Source: Drechslerella dactyloides
Taxonomy: Eukaryota > Ascomycota > Orbiliomycetes > Orbiliales > Orbiliaceae
Assembly: GCA_020064725.1 (NCBI GenBank)
Contig: JAGTWJ010000002.1
Location: forward strand, 1,612,001 to 1,676,000
Direction: 5' to 3'
Length of the DNA: 64,000 nt
In this document: piece by piece, positions 46,626 through 59,045 of the stretch
Position numbering within the stretch: the stretch's first letter is position 1
Layout of the letters: each line of letters starts with the position of its first letter
Translations under genes and position numbers: made by a program
The notes under the pieces: model-generated
What the model was told of the DNA's origin: nothing
The model's input: the letters and a program-made list of their open reading frames with translations, nothing else
Databases searched by the model: none

Positions 46626-47393
46626 GATCCAAGGAGTCCAGTGAGAGTGTGAGAGAAAGAGCGAGCCCTACTTCGCTACAATGTAAGCATCCAGTTCTCT
46701 TCTGCCTACCCAACAAGCTGCACGCCTCGCTGGCGGCTGCGCGTCCACGTTTTCGATCGATACCGTCCGTCAGCCCGATGGCCCTCTTCCCGACCGCTGC
46801 CTGCACGCATCCATTCATTCGACGCCGGGGTCCGTCTCTAGGAAGACTTTGGTAGCAAGTGGCAATCGTGGTGGTGAGCTGCAAGGAGGTGTGTGGTGTT
46901 GCTCGAGTGTCGCTGGTTCCGACACGCGAGCGCGAGAGACCACCGCCCGCGTGCCCGCGTGTGTTGGCCGTCGAGCGTCGCGTCGATGCCCCCCGCCAAT
47001 TTCTCACAACATTACAAAACCGGGGCGGGCCCACGGCGACGGCGCGCGGGACAGCCCGGCCACGGCCATGTGCATGCATACCAACCTCTCTTCCCTCTCC
47101 TCCCCAGACCCCCTTCCCCCATTCCTCCCGCATGGTCACCATCTCGACGTCTTCCGTCAGCTCAAACGCACGAATCAGCCCTTTCGGTTGAGGTATATAT
47201 ATATCCTGTACACCCACCTGTGCAAGTACATGCGAGATCTCACGATCGGCTTGGTATCTTGGGTCCGTGTGCACAGTTCAATCGGTCCAACGAGGCACCT
47301 TTCATCGTTCGAATACAATCTCAATTGGCGAGCAACGGGACTGACATAGCATTGTGCTGCCTTCAACAGAACTGAATAATAACAACCTTCGAC

Positions 47394-48745
47394 ATGTTGA
47401 GGAAGATACTTCTTGCCTCGCTCGCCCTCGTTGGCGCAGTCAATGGTAAGCTTCCAGTCCTTCTGATATACGATCCTTCGGCTCAAGATGAATCGAAGCT
47501 AATACAATCCTAACTCGCTAGCCCAAAGAGGCGCTTGCAGCGCCACGACCACTGTTGTCCAGACCCAGGCAGACATCGACAACTTGCAAAGTTGCGCTAC
47601 GCTGGGTGGCGATCTTGTCCTTGGCCCGAACCTGGTCACCGCTACCCTCAATGGCATCAGAACCATCAAGGGTGACTTGATCATCTCCAACTGTCTGGTC
47701 CTGCAGACACTTAGCGCTCCGGAGCTCGGATCCATCGAGGGCAAATTCAATATGACGTCTCTTACCGTCCTGAATAGCTGCTCGTTCCCTGCCCTGCGTT
47801 CGGTTGGCGAAATCTATTGGCAAACCCTCCCGGCCCTCAGCTCTCTTACTTTCACTGCCACAGTCACCCAGGCTTCCAGAGTTATCATCACGGACACCAT
47901 TCTTGAATCCCTGCAGGGCATTAATCTTGTCACTGTTCAGCAATTCAACATCAACAACAACCGATACCTGAAAGAAGTGAAGGTCCAGCTGACCAACGTC
48001 ACCGATAGCTTGGCCATCGAATTCAACAGCCCGGCGGTTGCTGCGTCCTTCCCAAACCTCGTATGGTGCAACAACGCGACCTTCCGGTCGTGCGGTGACG
48101 TCCAGCTTCCAAATTTGGGCGTCGTCAATGGCTCTCTGGGATTCTTCGAGAATGGCTTCAATGACTTGTCGGCACCAAAGCTGACTTCCGTCGGAACTGG
48201 CACTCAAGGTGGCGACATAACATTCGCCAACAACAAGAAGCTCACCAACGTTAGCATGCCGCAGATCACCACCGTCTTTGGAACTGTTCAGTTTGTCAAC
48301 AACTCGAACGTCGAGGAGATCGAGGGTTTCCCCAAGCTCTCCGTTGTCCACGGCTCTATCGACGTTAGTGGTGAATTCGACAAGTAAGTAGTCGCGCCAG
48401 CTCCACATATATACTCCATTGGCTACCTACGAACTCCAAACGCTAATGTTCATTCCTTCCTACAGGGCCGACTTCCCAGCCATCAAGGATATCCGCGGAG
48501 GCTTCAACTTGCAAACGACCGCACAGTTCGACTGCGACAAGCTCAGTGGGCTCAAATCTTCCGTCAAGGGCAAGTACGTTTGCTCTGGCGCTGTCACGAA
48601 CCCGGGTACTGAGGGTACTACCCCAAACACCAACGGCAACGGAAGCAGTAGCAGCGGCAAGAAGAATTCCGCCGGAAGATTCACCGTCGGCAATTCGCTG
48701 GCGGCCACACCAGTCCTTGTTTTCTTCGCTGCCCTCTTCCTGTAA
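47394..48745 (+). CDS. Ecm33/Sps2-family GPI-anchored cell wall protein
   Basis: Exons 47394-47445, 47522-48383 and 48466-48745; 397 aa. Ecm33 proteins are GPI-anchored surface proteins needed for cell wall integrity. The signal peptide MLRKILLASLALVGAVNA is split by the first intron at its cleavage site. The mature part has leucine-rich receptor-L-like repeats: CATLGGDLVLGPNLVTATLN, IRTIKGDLIISNCLVLQTLS, SLTFTATVTQASRVIITDT, ITFANNKKLTNVSMPQI and GFPKLSVVHGSIDVSGEFDK. Conserved cysteines and many N-x-S/T sites are present. The C-terminus has a Gly/Ser/Asn-rich linker (NTNGNGSSSSGKKNSAGR) and a hydrophobic tail (SLAATPVLVFFAALFL) with no charged residue after it, typical of a GPI signal. The introns are 76 and 82 bases. 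Confidence 0.93.
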
Positions 48746-51700
48746 ATATTACACTTGCACCCTGTCTTTGCTTGCTATGGTATGTGTTTTGTCGTTTGAT
48801 ATGGGATAATGGGCACATCTTTTCTGGTTCCTTCCCCTGTGTTGCTATAACAGGTAAAGATGGCAGGTAGCTGCATCTGGACTTCTTGATTTTCGCTTCT
48901 TTGAATACACTGAATGAAGATAGAATCGGTTCAATAATGGCTACTGGACATTCGGTTTGAATTGGAGAACAATTTGATTTAATTCTCCTGTTATAGCATA
49001 GTCAGCCGAATCCCGCACTTTTAATTCAAAAGCTTCCCATGTATGCATTCATTCTGCATTCAGACGACCTTAACTCTTTCGTTTCTCTTTTTTTTTCTTT
49101 TCTCTCTGACTATGGCACATAATGAAATTGTCCTTGCGAATTTTGTAGAACCTTTTAGTGTGTTTGTTCCTGTTTAAACTGTACAGCTATCTGTTGCTTG
49201 GGCTCTTTCTGTTGCAAGTCCCGTCGGTGGAGACTCTTCCATTTTAGCAAGAGCCAAAACAGCTTGTTGGCATCTCTTTCCTTCTTTCTCAGTCAATATT
49301 TTTCTCAATAGTACTCTTTTAGTTATAATTCAAATTGATCATTCGAAAAGTATACTTGTTGCACTGAGACTTACGAACGCAATGCACTTACCAAGTTGTC
49401 GATTGGTGCAGGTGAACATCGATTTCCCTCGTATGCCAGCTTGTGTAACAGTCATTACCGTCAAAGTCCTGTGATGGAGCGTCGGAAAGCACATGGAGAG
49501 TACACGTACCTAAGTAAGTACTTGGGTATAGAGTCGCCTTTGCCGTATGGGCATCGCGTAAGATGGACTGACGGACGGCTCGGTTAGGTGCAAATGTGTG
49601 TATGTTCATGTAACATCCAAAGGGAGGAGTTCCGTCCCAGCCCTGCTTTGCAGCGTCACGCGGCGGCTCGTCTGGTATTGTTTGAAGTCTTCTCCTGGGC
49701 GCCATTCCTGACGAGGAGATCAGCGTGCCGCCGACAAGCAAGCTGGCGGGGCTGCCAGAGCCGGCTGGCCAGCCCTTCGTACAGGAGAGCTATGACATGA
49801 CGCAGGCGTACTCTGTGTAAGGTGGGTGGATGCTGTAGCCCCTCTGCGCTTGCCGTCAAAAAGTCGCGAAGAGGTGACTCGACTCGCACCGTATGTTTCT
49901 TTTTTCTTTCTTTTTCTTCCTCCTCCTTTACTTACTTACTTTTTCTCCCTCCTCTCTGCAGGAGGCAAGCGGTGGAAATGGCGCACGATGGGATCCGCCT
50001 AATCGAATCTCGATCTCCGCGTACCTGTTTGCTTGGAAGCACACGAGTGTTTCGCCGCGGGGGCCATCACCATTCATAGTCACATTCCTGACAACTACCA
50101 TCAGCATAATTGCGCAATGATGGCACTTTTCCGGCGCATGCACATTCGGCTGTAAGGGGGTGGGCGAGCGACAAAGAGAGCGAACGAATTCAACTCCAGC
50201 TCTCGATCTGTCCACGAGGGAACTCATATCATCTGAGCGAAGCTGGGCTGCCGACGGCCATCGATATCACGAACGCTAGGCCGGCAGCCTTGTCCGTGCC
50301 GTGATTGGCTTGGCACGCCACTTGGGGGAATTCCAGGTGGGAGAGGGCTGACAAGGCGACATGCCTGGCCGACGTGTGCGCGGGTGTGCTTGGGGGTGAT
50401 CTATACGCATGTGAGAAAGCAGGCTGCCAGTCGGGTCGAGGAGTTCTGGACGTGGACGTATATGCGCAGATTGGACGTGGACGTGTACGCACTGCGCATA
50501 TAGGTGTGCAGTACATACATACATACATACATACATACATACATACATACATACATACATACATGTACGTGTTCTACGCAACGTTCCTACCCAGACACCG
50601 GCTGGGGCTGCTGGGTTCAAGGCAGCAGGATTACATTGGATTCGTCCACTTCAATCTCGGATATCATGGTGCATCATGACGCCTCCAGGAGGGCCAGCGC
50701 CAGCCAACCTCACCTCAACGCAACCACAGCAAAAAGTCCACAACAGCCTCGTGCCAAGCCGAATGGCCAGGCCTCGCCATCGAAGCGAAAATAAACTCGA
50801 TGCAGGAAGAAATTCCCCGACGACCCCTCGCTTCCTCGCTCGCGGCCCAGACGGGGGAACAGATGGGATGCACGATCTAGCGTCGTGTCGCACCAGGATC
50901 GGAGCATATGCTAAAAAGCAGGCAAGCCTGCCTATCTGCGGGCTGCGCAAGGGGTGTTAATTCGATGGGAGTCCGCCGCGGCGCTCTCGTCCTGATGGTA
51001 CGACCCGAGAAATTTGATTCATGCACCCATAACACGTAACTCTGCTCGACATATTACATTGCCTTGCCTTTCGATTTGCATTTGCATTCGCAGATGACAC
51101 CTCTTCTCCCTCCTCGTCCTCCTAGCCAGCTGTGCCAGGCCGGGTGGTGGCTGTTCGTTTTGGGACAGCCCCGAGGCCTCGAGGTCATCCAACAGCGGCA
51201 GTCGTCTGCATATCAAGTGATGTTCGAAATACTGGAGCACCGCGCATTTCTCGAGGCGACTGGGACGAGATCCAACGACAAAGGAGGTGGGAGGCCAATT
51301 CTCGTCTCAACTTTCCGCGGGCTTGACGGATCTGGAAGAATAGTGATTCTCTGCGTCTCAAGCCCCCCAGGGATGAACTTTCTCACCTCCTCTGTTCCGC
51401 CCCTCTCCTTGGATGATGATATCAAGGCGATCTAGCGCCGACCACCTTGCTTGAGAGCTTCTGCTCAGGAAGCAAGGAGGCGTCGCTGCCTGTCCATCCA
51501 TTATGGATGCATCTGTGCAGACACGTCCCCGAAATGCACCTTAGTGTCGTGTCATTGGACGCGCATGCATACAGAAAGACAATCAGACAGACATATGCGC
51601 ATGCACGCACATGAAATCTTGTCTCCACAGCCTGACAGTTCGCGCGGCGCCCTTCCCCGACCAGCATTTTTGCTTATCGGACTGGTTGCACTTGTTCGAG

Positions 51701-52556
51701 TTCTCATTTGCGCTCCCTAGGTCCCGAAGATCGCAGCTGTTGCGTCCCCAAAGCTGAACTCCTGCAGGAACTCTATTGAGGCCCTCTCACGAGTCTTTCA
51801 TCTCTCGCACCTCTCGTTGTATCTCCTTTTGCCCCCCATCGCCCGGAATATTAGTCCTTTCATTATGAATTGCTAATCCTATTATTCCAGTCTCCTGTCT
51901 ATCCACACCCATCTCCGGGCTTTGGGCTAGAGTGTGAGGAAGACAGAGAGAGCTAGCAAGCACGCTGTTCGGATGGCTATGCATGTATCGAGCAAGTCAT
52001 CTTATTTTACTTCGTTTTACTTTTTTCGGTCGTATCGAGACAAGGCGCTGGTGCCTGGTCTGTCCGCTGTCACCCCGAGGTGATAAAGGCAATGCCAGAC
52101 TGCATTGTCGCGGGCAGGACACCTTCTAGATCCCAAGAAAGAAATCGGAGCATTCTATTCCTCCCGCCATATTCTGTTGATCTGTCAGGTCTGGCGGCCT
52201 TCTGCAAGTTCCGACATATCTTCCCTCCCTCCTTTGCACATACCAGTCGAATTCCTCAATCGTTAGCCACATCTATCCAGCAAGCAGTCTACGCACCACC
52301 TGATCCGTCCCTGCCCCGAGGACATTTCGTCGGGTTTGCCGCTATCTGAGCTATCTGGCGTCTTGCGCGGGAAGGCACCTCTCAACGTAAACGTATGCAT
52401 ATATTAAAAATCAGTATATAACACTCGGGTGTATTTCCCTGTCGGCCTTTTTCTCTTGTCTGTCCTATCGCCAAAGAAACATCCCCACAGCCCATTCCTT
52501 CACCCGGCAACCTCACAAACGAAGAATTCGCTGGTCGAGTCTTAATTCTATCAATC
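48746..52556. other. 3.8 kb gene-poor interval upstream of bHLH gene
   Basis: The first ~600 bases are AT-rich, probably the 3' flank of the Ecm33-like gene. The rest has no recognisable gene. CT-rich tracts occur at 49890-49960 and 51780-51840. An ACAT microsatellite is listed separately. Long upstream regions are common for regulatory genes such as the bHLH factor that follows. Confidence 0.4.
50512..50564. repeat. ACAT tetranucleotide microsatellite
   Basis: About 13 perfect tandem TACA units. Translation of the minus strand gives a false Tyr-Val-Cys-Met repeat protein. Confidence 0.95.
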
Positions 52557-53630
52557 ATGGCATTCCAACAAGAGACAAGTTCTGCAAGCTTTATGTTACC
52601 GTACGTCTTCACTATCTCTAAACTAACCGTCTGCTTCGCTACTTTCGTGCTGCATACACATGTATAATGTATCATCTGGCTAATACGTGTCCCCACTTTG
52701 TTTAGGCCTTGCAAAGATATCATCAGAGAGGCGACAGCAGGCGCAATATGCGACGTCTTTGATGGCCAGGAGCCCAAAGAGGCCGCAGCCGTCTCAACTG
52801 TGAAAAGCCCGAACCAGACGTACCGGGCTCAAGAGCAGCCCCGAGGGGAATACTCTAGGCCACACTCCTCGTCCTATTCTCAGAGCCTGAGCAACTCGTC
52901 GAGTTCTCCAGTGTCCACCATTTCCCCGAAGCTGTCATCTTTCCTCAGGTTTGCACCGAAGCGGAGAGATTGTGCGTCAAACCAATACCATCCTTACAGA
53001 AAGGAAAGCTGCTCCTATCTGTCCAGCCACGGCCATGGAGCCCTGCCTTTGCCCGCCCTGAAGACCAACTTCGAACAAAGAAGCGCAGCGGTCGCTCCTC
53101 GCTCACCTCCAAACACCAGGAAGAGCTCATTTGCAGCATCCGATTCTTCGTCTTCGTTCGGGCGAACCGGGTTCATATTTGGTGAAGAGGATCTTGTTTC
53201 CACGCCACTCACGCCCCTCACTCAACACTCCGAAGAGGCGCAAACGACCAAGGAAGAGTCATTCGACACATCTCTCGTGCAGCGCTACCAACAGACCCAA
53301 GAGAGTCTCAAGAACACCAAGCAATCAACAGAGTTGGCTAAAGCTGCACGCCGAAGGAAAGCACATCTGCAGTCAGAGCAACGAAGGAGAGAGCATATCA
53401 AGGACGGGATGGATCGTCTCGTTCAAGTTGTGCCGGCGTGCCAGGAAAGCCGCGACACGAAGGGCATCTCGAAAGCAGCCATTTTGAAACATGCTTACGA
53501 ATATATCTATCAACTTCGAACAGATTTGCAGAATCTCAAGCAGCTGAATATGAATAAGGATCGAGAAATCGCAGAGCTTCGCAGGCGACTGGCACTTTCG
53601 AATCCCGGGCTGCCAACTCATTGGCGCTGA
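52557..53630 (+). CDS. bHLH transcription factor
   Basis: Exons 52557-52600 and 52706-53630; 322 aa. Intron 52601-52705 (GTACGT..TAG) joins in phase at MLP-PCKDIIREATAG. Residues ~40-220 are Ser/Pro-rich and probably disordered. The C-terminus is a clear basic helix-loop-helix: ARRRKAHLQSEQRRREHIKD (basic region; H235, E239 and the following arginines are the E-box contacts, predicting CACGTG binding). Helix 1 follows (GMDRLVQVVPACQ), then the loop (ESRDTKGIS), helix 2 (KAAILKHAYEYIYQLRTDLQ) and an extended heptad region to RRRLALS. It resembles Ino4/Mlx-like fungal factors, but no specific regulon can be assigned. Most of the short N-terminal exon is unconserved; the ATG at 52557 is the first that fits. 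Confidence 0.87.
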
Positions 53631-56600
53631 GCACCTGCAGCACTCAGCTTCGTATAACGTTCTTGTCTTTCTCTCTCTCGCTTCGCTTTTCTATAATCAT
53701 CGCCATCATCCATATTATTCTCCTGTTTCAACTTATTTGCCTTCTTGTTGCCATTTAACCGGGACTCTCTCGAGGTGGATCATTCTCTTCTGCTGGATGC
53801 GTGTTCCCTTGATTTCCCATGGTATTGAAATTTTACATTTTGCTTACGTTTACCCCGCGGTGTTGCTGGCGTTGGAAAATTTGTTATTACATGATTTATA
53901 ATTGAAATCGCACCCGAAAGCTACAAGTACTTAATTTCCAGTGTCTTGTTCTTACATTCAATCCCTTTTCGAATCATGTTTATAAGGAAGCAGTTAGCAC
54001 CTGGGCAGCTAGCTACTTTTGTATGTATTTGGTAATCCTAATTTTCCTCATCGTCGTCCCTCACAAAAAGATTGCAACATTATTGTGTTACCGAATGCTA
54101 GAACGTCTGTCTTATAAATTATGGCATCCGTGTTGTCTCTTCAGCTCAGTGTGCTAGAGCTGTAGCTGGAGGCACTAGATGCTCCAGGACGAAGATAACT
54201 GGAAACCGGCACAAATCAAGTTTAATGCATCTGGTAGATATTACTTCGTAGCGGCTCTGTCCTGTCACCATTTGCATTCCTCAGAGACCCAGGATGGCCG
54301 TTCGACGTCGAGCGATCCAACCATTAGTCTCCTAGGCTTCCACTTTTTTCCTCGCGGGACTTAGGCGCAAGAAATGCAGCCCAACACACGCACACGTGCA
54401 TGACGTGGTGTCCCGCCATTCTTAACCTCATTCTTGAACTATCTCTCGCGCAAGAATGCTCTCTCGTACCCTGATGCCGTGTGCATACGTACGAGGGAAG
54501 GAAGATCGGCCATCCAGAATACTCTTCGCTCTGGCATCGAGTGTACCGCGGCAGGCCCTTCCCAGCTCGAACTTGCAATTCCAACCCTCATCGGCGACGT
54601 GGCGAGAGGCTGGGGGGAGGAGGAGTAGTAGTGATACATCTCAAGATCGTTGCCTAGCTAGCCAGATGTCGCGACTGTTCGGTGGAATCATCTTTCTCTC
54701 TTTTTTTTCCCCGGCTGGGCCAGAGGACACTGGGCTGGAAAATCGTACTATCTGGCATCGAGTATCTCCAATGACGGTCTTTGCGAGCGGATACAACATG
54801 CACACCTACTGATCCGCGCGCCCACCCTGATACAGTGCAGTTTTACTACTATACTGTAGGTTCAGTCCGATTGACCGGTCACGCACTCAAGGTTCCACTG
54901 CTGTCCTACCAAGGGAATGGATGTGACAGGAGACCGGATGGGAAGACCGGATACATCTTGTGGAGGCGTCGGTGAGAACACGCTCTAGCCTGGCTGCGGA
55001 CACGCCGAGGGCTAATAGCTATATCGCCGCAATCAAGAAACTTGGGTCGTATTCACATCTGTCTGTATTGTAGTATCAACCGCAGTGGCGTTGCCTCGGT
55101 TGCATCCTTTGTATTCTTATAGCTGGTCTCGCAAACTAGCCTGACCCGAGGTCGGGCCTCATAGCTGCGGGTCCATATATCCAAAACGTAGTGGCGGTTG
55201 CATCTTTCCCCGGGCCCCAAATGCAAAATCCTAGACTTTTTTGTCTGCCCTCCGTTCCAACCCTTAGGCGTGATATCACATTGCATTGTCGGTCGTGGAT
55301 TCGTAAGCAAAATACACATCCTCTAAATATTTAGTGAGTGTACTTTACAATAGCTTCGCTATAGTATTAGCTATCCTTTTCGTGAATCTCTCAAACAACT
55401 GGATAATGTGCGCGTGTCTGTGTATGAACATGTACCAGCCTATAGCTAATTGCTTGTATAATTATTGATTCCATGCGGATGGTGCAGCTGTCCCGTAGGT
55501 ACAGCGCTAGCCAACTGATTATAGGAGTTCCCTCTTCTACCCCACCTTACATTTGGGCATTTTGGTTACTGGACTAGGACTTCTATCTGACAGTGCATTC
55601 ATAAACTCGTGGCTTAGTGGCCCATCAAGCGAACGTTCGCATTCGTCTGAGGAATGAGAAAGCTACTCCTGCTTGTACACCTTTATATCGAGTTGCAAAG
55701 TTTTCATTAAAATAGCTGGAGTCGAGACCTTGATTGTGGTGCAAAACTCCCGACTGTAGACTAATCGCTGGCGCATGTATGCGTATATGCATGGTTTGCA
55801 ATGTCATGTTTTTAAATATGTAGCACCGCGAGGTCACTTTGCGAGATCGATCCTCGTGCTCATTACAATGGGTTTAATGTTCCACGAAACCTAATCGTGA
55901 GAGGAGGCGAGATTACACCATGGCAGAAAAGAGATGGAATGCATCCGGCCCCGGCGGTCCATACCTGGCGAGATGGTCTCCCGGGTAAATCAATTGGTCG
56001 TTGTTGATATATGCACGAGTGCGGGGAACCTTGATAAGACTCACTTAAACGCTTGCTGGTCGAAAGCGAGAAGGCGAAGCATGGACTGACCTAGCCCGTT
56101 CTTATACCTCGATAAACCCCGAAAATCGGGCATTGACAGCTCTGAAAATGATCGAATGAGGTATATTGCTGAAGGTATATGTATCAAGAAACTGCTATGC
56201 ATGCATGTGCGTATACGCATGCGCGTGCGACAACTGAATCATATTCAGGAATCGTGTCTCGCAACCTGGAAGCATCCGGAAAAGACGCGTCTGCGCAGGC
56301 GAACGAAGCCCAAGATGAAGACTTGATGCTGTAAATCTCATCCCACCAGCTAAACCAAACCGTCTTGTGGCCCTGGGTTCCAAGATGTAAAATCAACTGA
56401 CCCTCGGGTTGCTTTTGTTGTCAGCGTTAGCGAATGGCCAGCTGGTGTAACAACGGCTCATGGCCGGCCAGCAATAAAAAAACGACGGTGTATGTTGTTT
56501 ATATTCTTTTTGACAGGGTTCAGCCAGATGCTAGATGCAAGCTCAGCCTCGGATTCAAATTTAAGATTTCACCCCCGTCGTCCCTATCGAGGGCAAATGT

Positions 56601-57782
56601 TCGTATTGTATCGGGCGTGGCCCCGAGTTGGACAGCTGCTGCAACGGAGATAAGTCGGTTATATAACCTAGTGCGTACTCGTAAGGCCGGATTATCATCA
56701 GATGAGATACAAAGCCTGTTAGGCCACAGTCGTATATCGGTGTATCCTGTTTTGATTGAACTAGGCATTTACCCGCGGGCATATACACTCCTGTTAGTAA
56801 AGCTAAAGCAAGCTTCCCCTACGTCAGTCTTTACTTCAGTACTTGGCTAGTGTGCACGTGTGCATAGCTCTCAATTTATTTGGATAACTGATATACTATA
56901 CGAGCCACCAGCATGTCGCACGACTGTAGCCTCGAAGCCAGGCGCTATAGCACGACTGACACAAAAGATAAGGTTTCTTGCATGCGAGGCCGGTGAACTC
57001 GAGACTACGGATTTAAATACAACACTGAAATACAACACTGGAAATAGAAGAGCACAGCGGTTGTTGTACTAGCTGACCAATCCCACCAGCTGCCGGACGT
57101 GCTCAAGCCATGATCACCCGCGCCTGGCATGATGGAATTAGATGGCTCGAAGGTACCCCTTGGACTTCGTTTGGGCTTAGCTTAGCATTGGAAGGCTGTC
57201 ATGTCCATGGCCGAGGTAAAATAGGAATCACACAAATAGTTCTTGGTTTTTGGGGCTTCATGAATTCAGGCGTGTCCTTGACCGGAGCAACGACCCCCTT
57301 GTTTTCTGGAACATAGAAGCTTGGGTCGAATAACTATGGCATTGCGATATCAACGTTGCAGCTGAGTCGTGTGTTGCTTGTTGCACACCTCGCCTAAGAG
57401 CTTATCTATTAAGCCCAGTCTCGACACTAACGAAGCCTGGCAACCATCCAGTAAGCGGTACCGGTAGCAGAAAATTTAAGAGCGGCATCTCTCCGGACAA
57501 GCGGGATCCCGCACGGCTGAGCTAACAGCGGCAGGGTTGCCTTTGCCCGAAGAAGCAGATTGATTGTCGGGCTCGCTATGCGTGAATCCTGGCGAGGGCA
57601 GCCGCTAGGTGAAAAGTCGGCGGATCTCAGCTAAATTCCTTACCTGGATACCCACAAAGGGCGCTGGAGTAGATACAAGTGTATACATGTCCAGCACTCG
57701 AGCATTCCCAATCACACACATCTAGCCTGAGCAAGCGCGGTAGTCTAGCTTGCGAGACAAGCCTAAACGCCAGCGCACTGCA
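53631..57782. other. 4.2 kb gene-poor interval
   Basis: This follows the bHLH gene; the first ~500 bases are AT-rich 3' flank. Frames of up to 138 codons exist (56434-56850, plus; 55053-55319, minus) but show no domain. Codon use and frequent stops suggest non-coding or decayed sequence. A direct repeat AAATACAACACTG occurs twice in tandem near 57015-57040. Confidence 0.4.
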
Positions 57783-58189
57783 ATGTCAAGCAACCGATTT
57801 TCTCCGAGGGTAAGTGCGCGCGTCCAGAAGGGTGCTGAAATTGGGCAAATGAGGTCGCGCCGCGCCTAACATTTGCTTCCATTCCAATGCTAACTGCAGC
57901 GTCCCCGAGACTATGCTAACTGCTTCTCAAAGGCATTCACAATGCCGCTAGCGGCGTTCACTATGGCAGGAATCCTTTTTGTCTACGCCCGTAGTTCAAT
58001 CCGAGCCGCAAAACGGAACGCTCAGATGCACCGAGGTAAACATTCACTCTACCTACAATACCTCTGGAGCCGATCAGAGACATCCTGGACTCAATCTCAC
58101 CTGGGTCATTATACTCAATAGGAACAAACGAAGTAGGCTCAAAACAAGAGCCGGTTGGCACACCTGTCAGGGATATCAAGAGTAATTGA
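57783..58189 (+). CDS. Small conserved fungal single-pass membrane protein
   Basis: Exon 1 is 57783-57809 and exon 2 begins at 57900; the 90-base intron (GTAAGT..CAG) joins MSSNRFSPR to RPRDYANCFSKAFTMPLAAF. A membrane segment, MAGILFVYARSSIRAAKRNA, is followed by QMHR. I recall this pattern (short basic start, one helix ending YARSSIRAAKRNAQxHR) from an uncharacterised ~80-100 residue protein family in filamentous fungi; its function is unknown. The 3' end is uncertain. Without further splicing it stops at 58121 (82 aa). With a 44-base intron (58036-58079, GTAAAC..GAG) it ends KQEPVGTPVRDIKSN at 58189 (90 aa). Neither tail matches the family tail I remember (HREADGGQ..). It is convergent with QCR7. 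Confidence 0.65.
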
Positions 58190-58461
58190 CATCATGGGCA
58201 ATTAATCTGGCAGAATGAGCCAGCGTATTAACCACGGGAATATCCCCAGTATCATATAGGACGAAATGTCCTGACGTTTTTTCTCACAGTTAGCTGACGC
58301 AGACATAAGCCTCTCGTTCTTTCCGATGGTTGAGCTCAGTTTTCATGTATGGACAGTGAATATAGACATCAAAGAAAAAGAGCAAAATTTAGTATTTGAT
58401 GGTGTGGCTGTACAAGTGTTTGTTATGTCTATCTAGGGCGCAAGTAGGTCCCCTGTGTCGT

Positions 58462-59045
58462 CTATTTCCTGACCATTGCATCGAACACCTTGCGCTCTTC
58501 CTGTTCTTTCTCAACTTCCTCGATATATGGTGTTAAGTATGGAACATCCTGGAAAAAAATTAGCAATACAATCTTCCAAACATTACAATATACACGATTG
58601 GGTGAACTCGTACCTCATCGCTCGTAATCCACTCTTCTTTGGGAAGAATTGTGTGGGTCATGGAACACTACAGGTAGGTAGATTTGCGAGTAAGCGGAAC
58701 GGAAGGCTTCTTAGATACCAGAACGATGGGCTAGCCCACTCCGTACCTGCAGGGCACGCCTGATCCGAAAGGCACGATCATACGCAAGCTTGGGGGGTAG
58801 TCGTTTTAACGCGAGCTGGACCGTCGGTGACTCTTCACGGTAGAGGTCTTCATATCTATAAGGCCATTAATATCAAGACGTATATCGAAGCTGACAGTCT
58901 CGATCAAGATGGGACTTTACAGCAACCCGACTTTTCGATACCCCTTGAGGTCGGAATATTTGGCAGCAATTGGCTTCAAAAAATTGAACAGCCGGGGCCG
59001 CGCGAAGATATACTTCGCACACCGATCAACAATTTTCGAAGTCAT
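58462..59045 (-). CDS. QCR7: Ubiquinol-cytochrome c reductase subunit 7
   Basis: Four exons, 59045-58921, 58855-58747, 58667-58614 and 58548-58462; 124 aa. This is the small matrix-side subunit of respiratory complex III (14 kDa family). Spliced sequence: FLKPIAAKYSDLKGYRKVGL-LYEDLYREESPTVQLALKRL, PPKLAYDRAFRIRRALQ, CSMTHTILPKEEW, and DVPYLTPYIEEVEKEQEERK. The RLP(P)-x3-YDR-x-FR-(x)n-LPKEEW-x-DVPYL-P-I-E pattern is diagnostic. Introns of 65, 79 and 65 bases keep phase. The length equals the family norm (120-127 aa). The start ATG gives MTSKIVDRCAKY; no cleavable presequence is expected. Because its exons are so short, no single open frame reveals this gene. Confidence 0.93.

Larger units (their letters stand above)
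42445..47393. other. 4.9 kb gene-poor divergent interval with simple repeats
   Basis: This lies between the divergent IPK1 (-) and Ecm33-like (+) genes. No domain-bearing frame or family-like exon chain was found on either strand. The part upstream of the Ecm33-like gene (46130-46530) is strongly CT-rich, as in highly expressed fungal promoters. A GT/TG-rich stretch with repeated TGCGTATG and TGCATG words lies at 45480-45660. Simple repeats are listed separately. Confidence 0.4.

Noticed and set aside
50229..50620. Minus-strand frames with Tyr-Val-Cys-Met repeats
   Set aside because: These are translation of the ACAT microsatellite, not a repeat protein.
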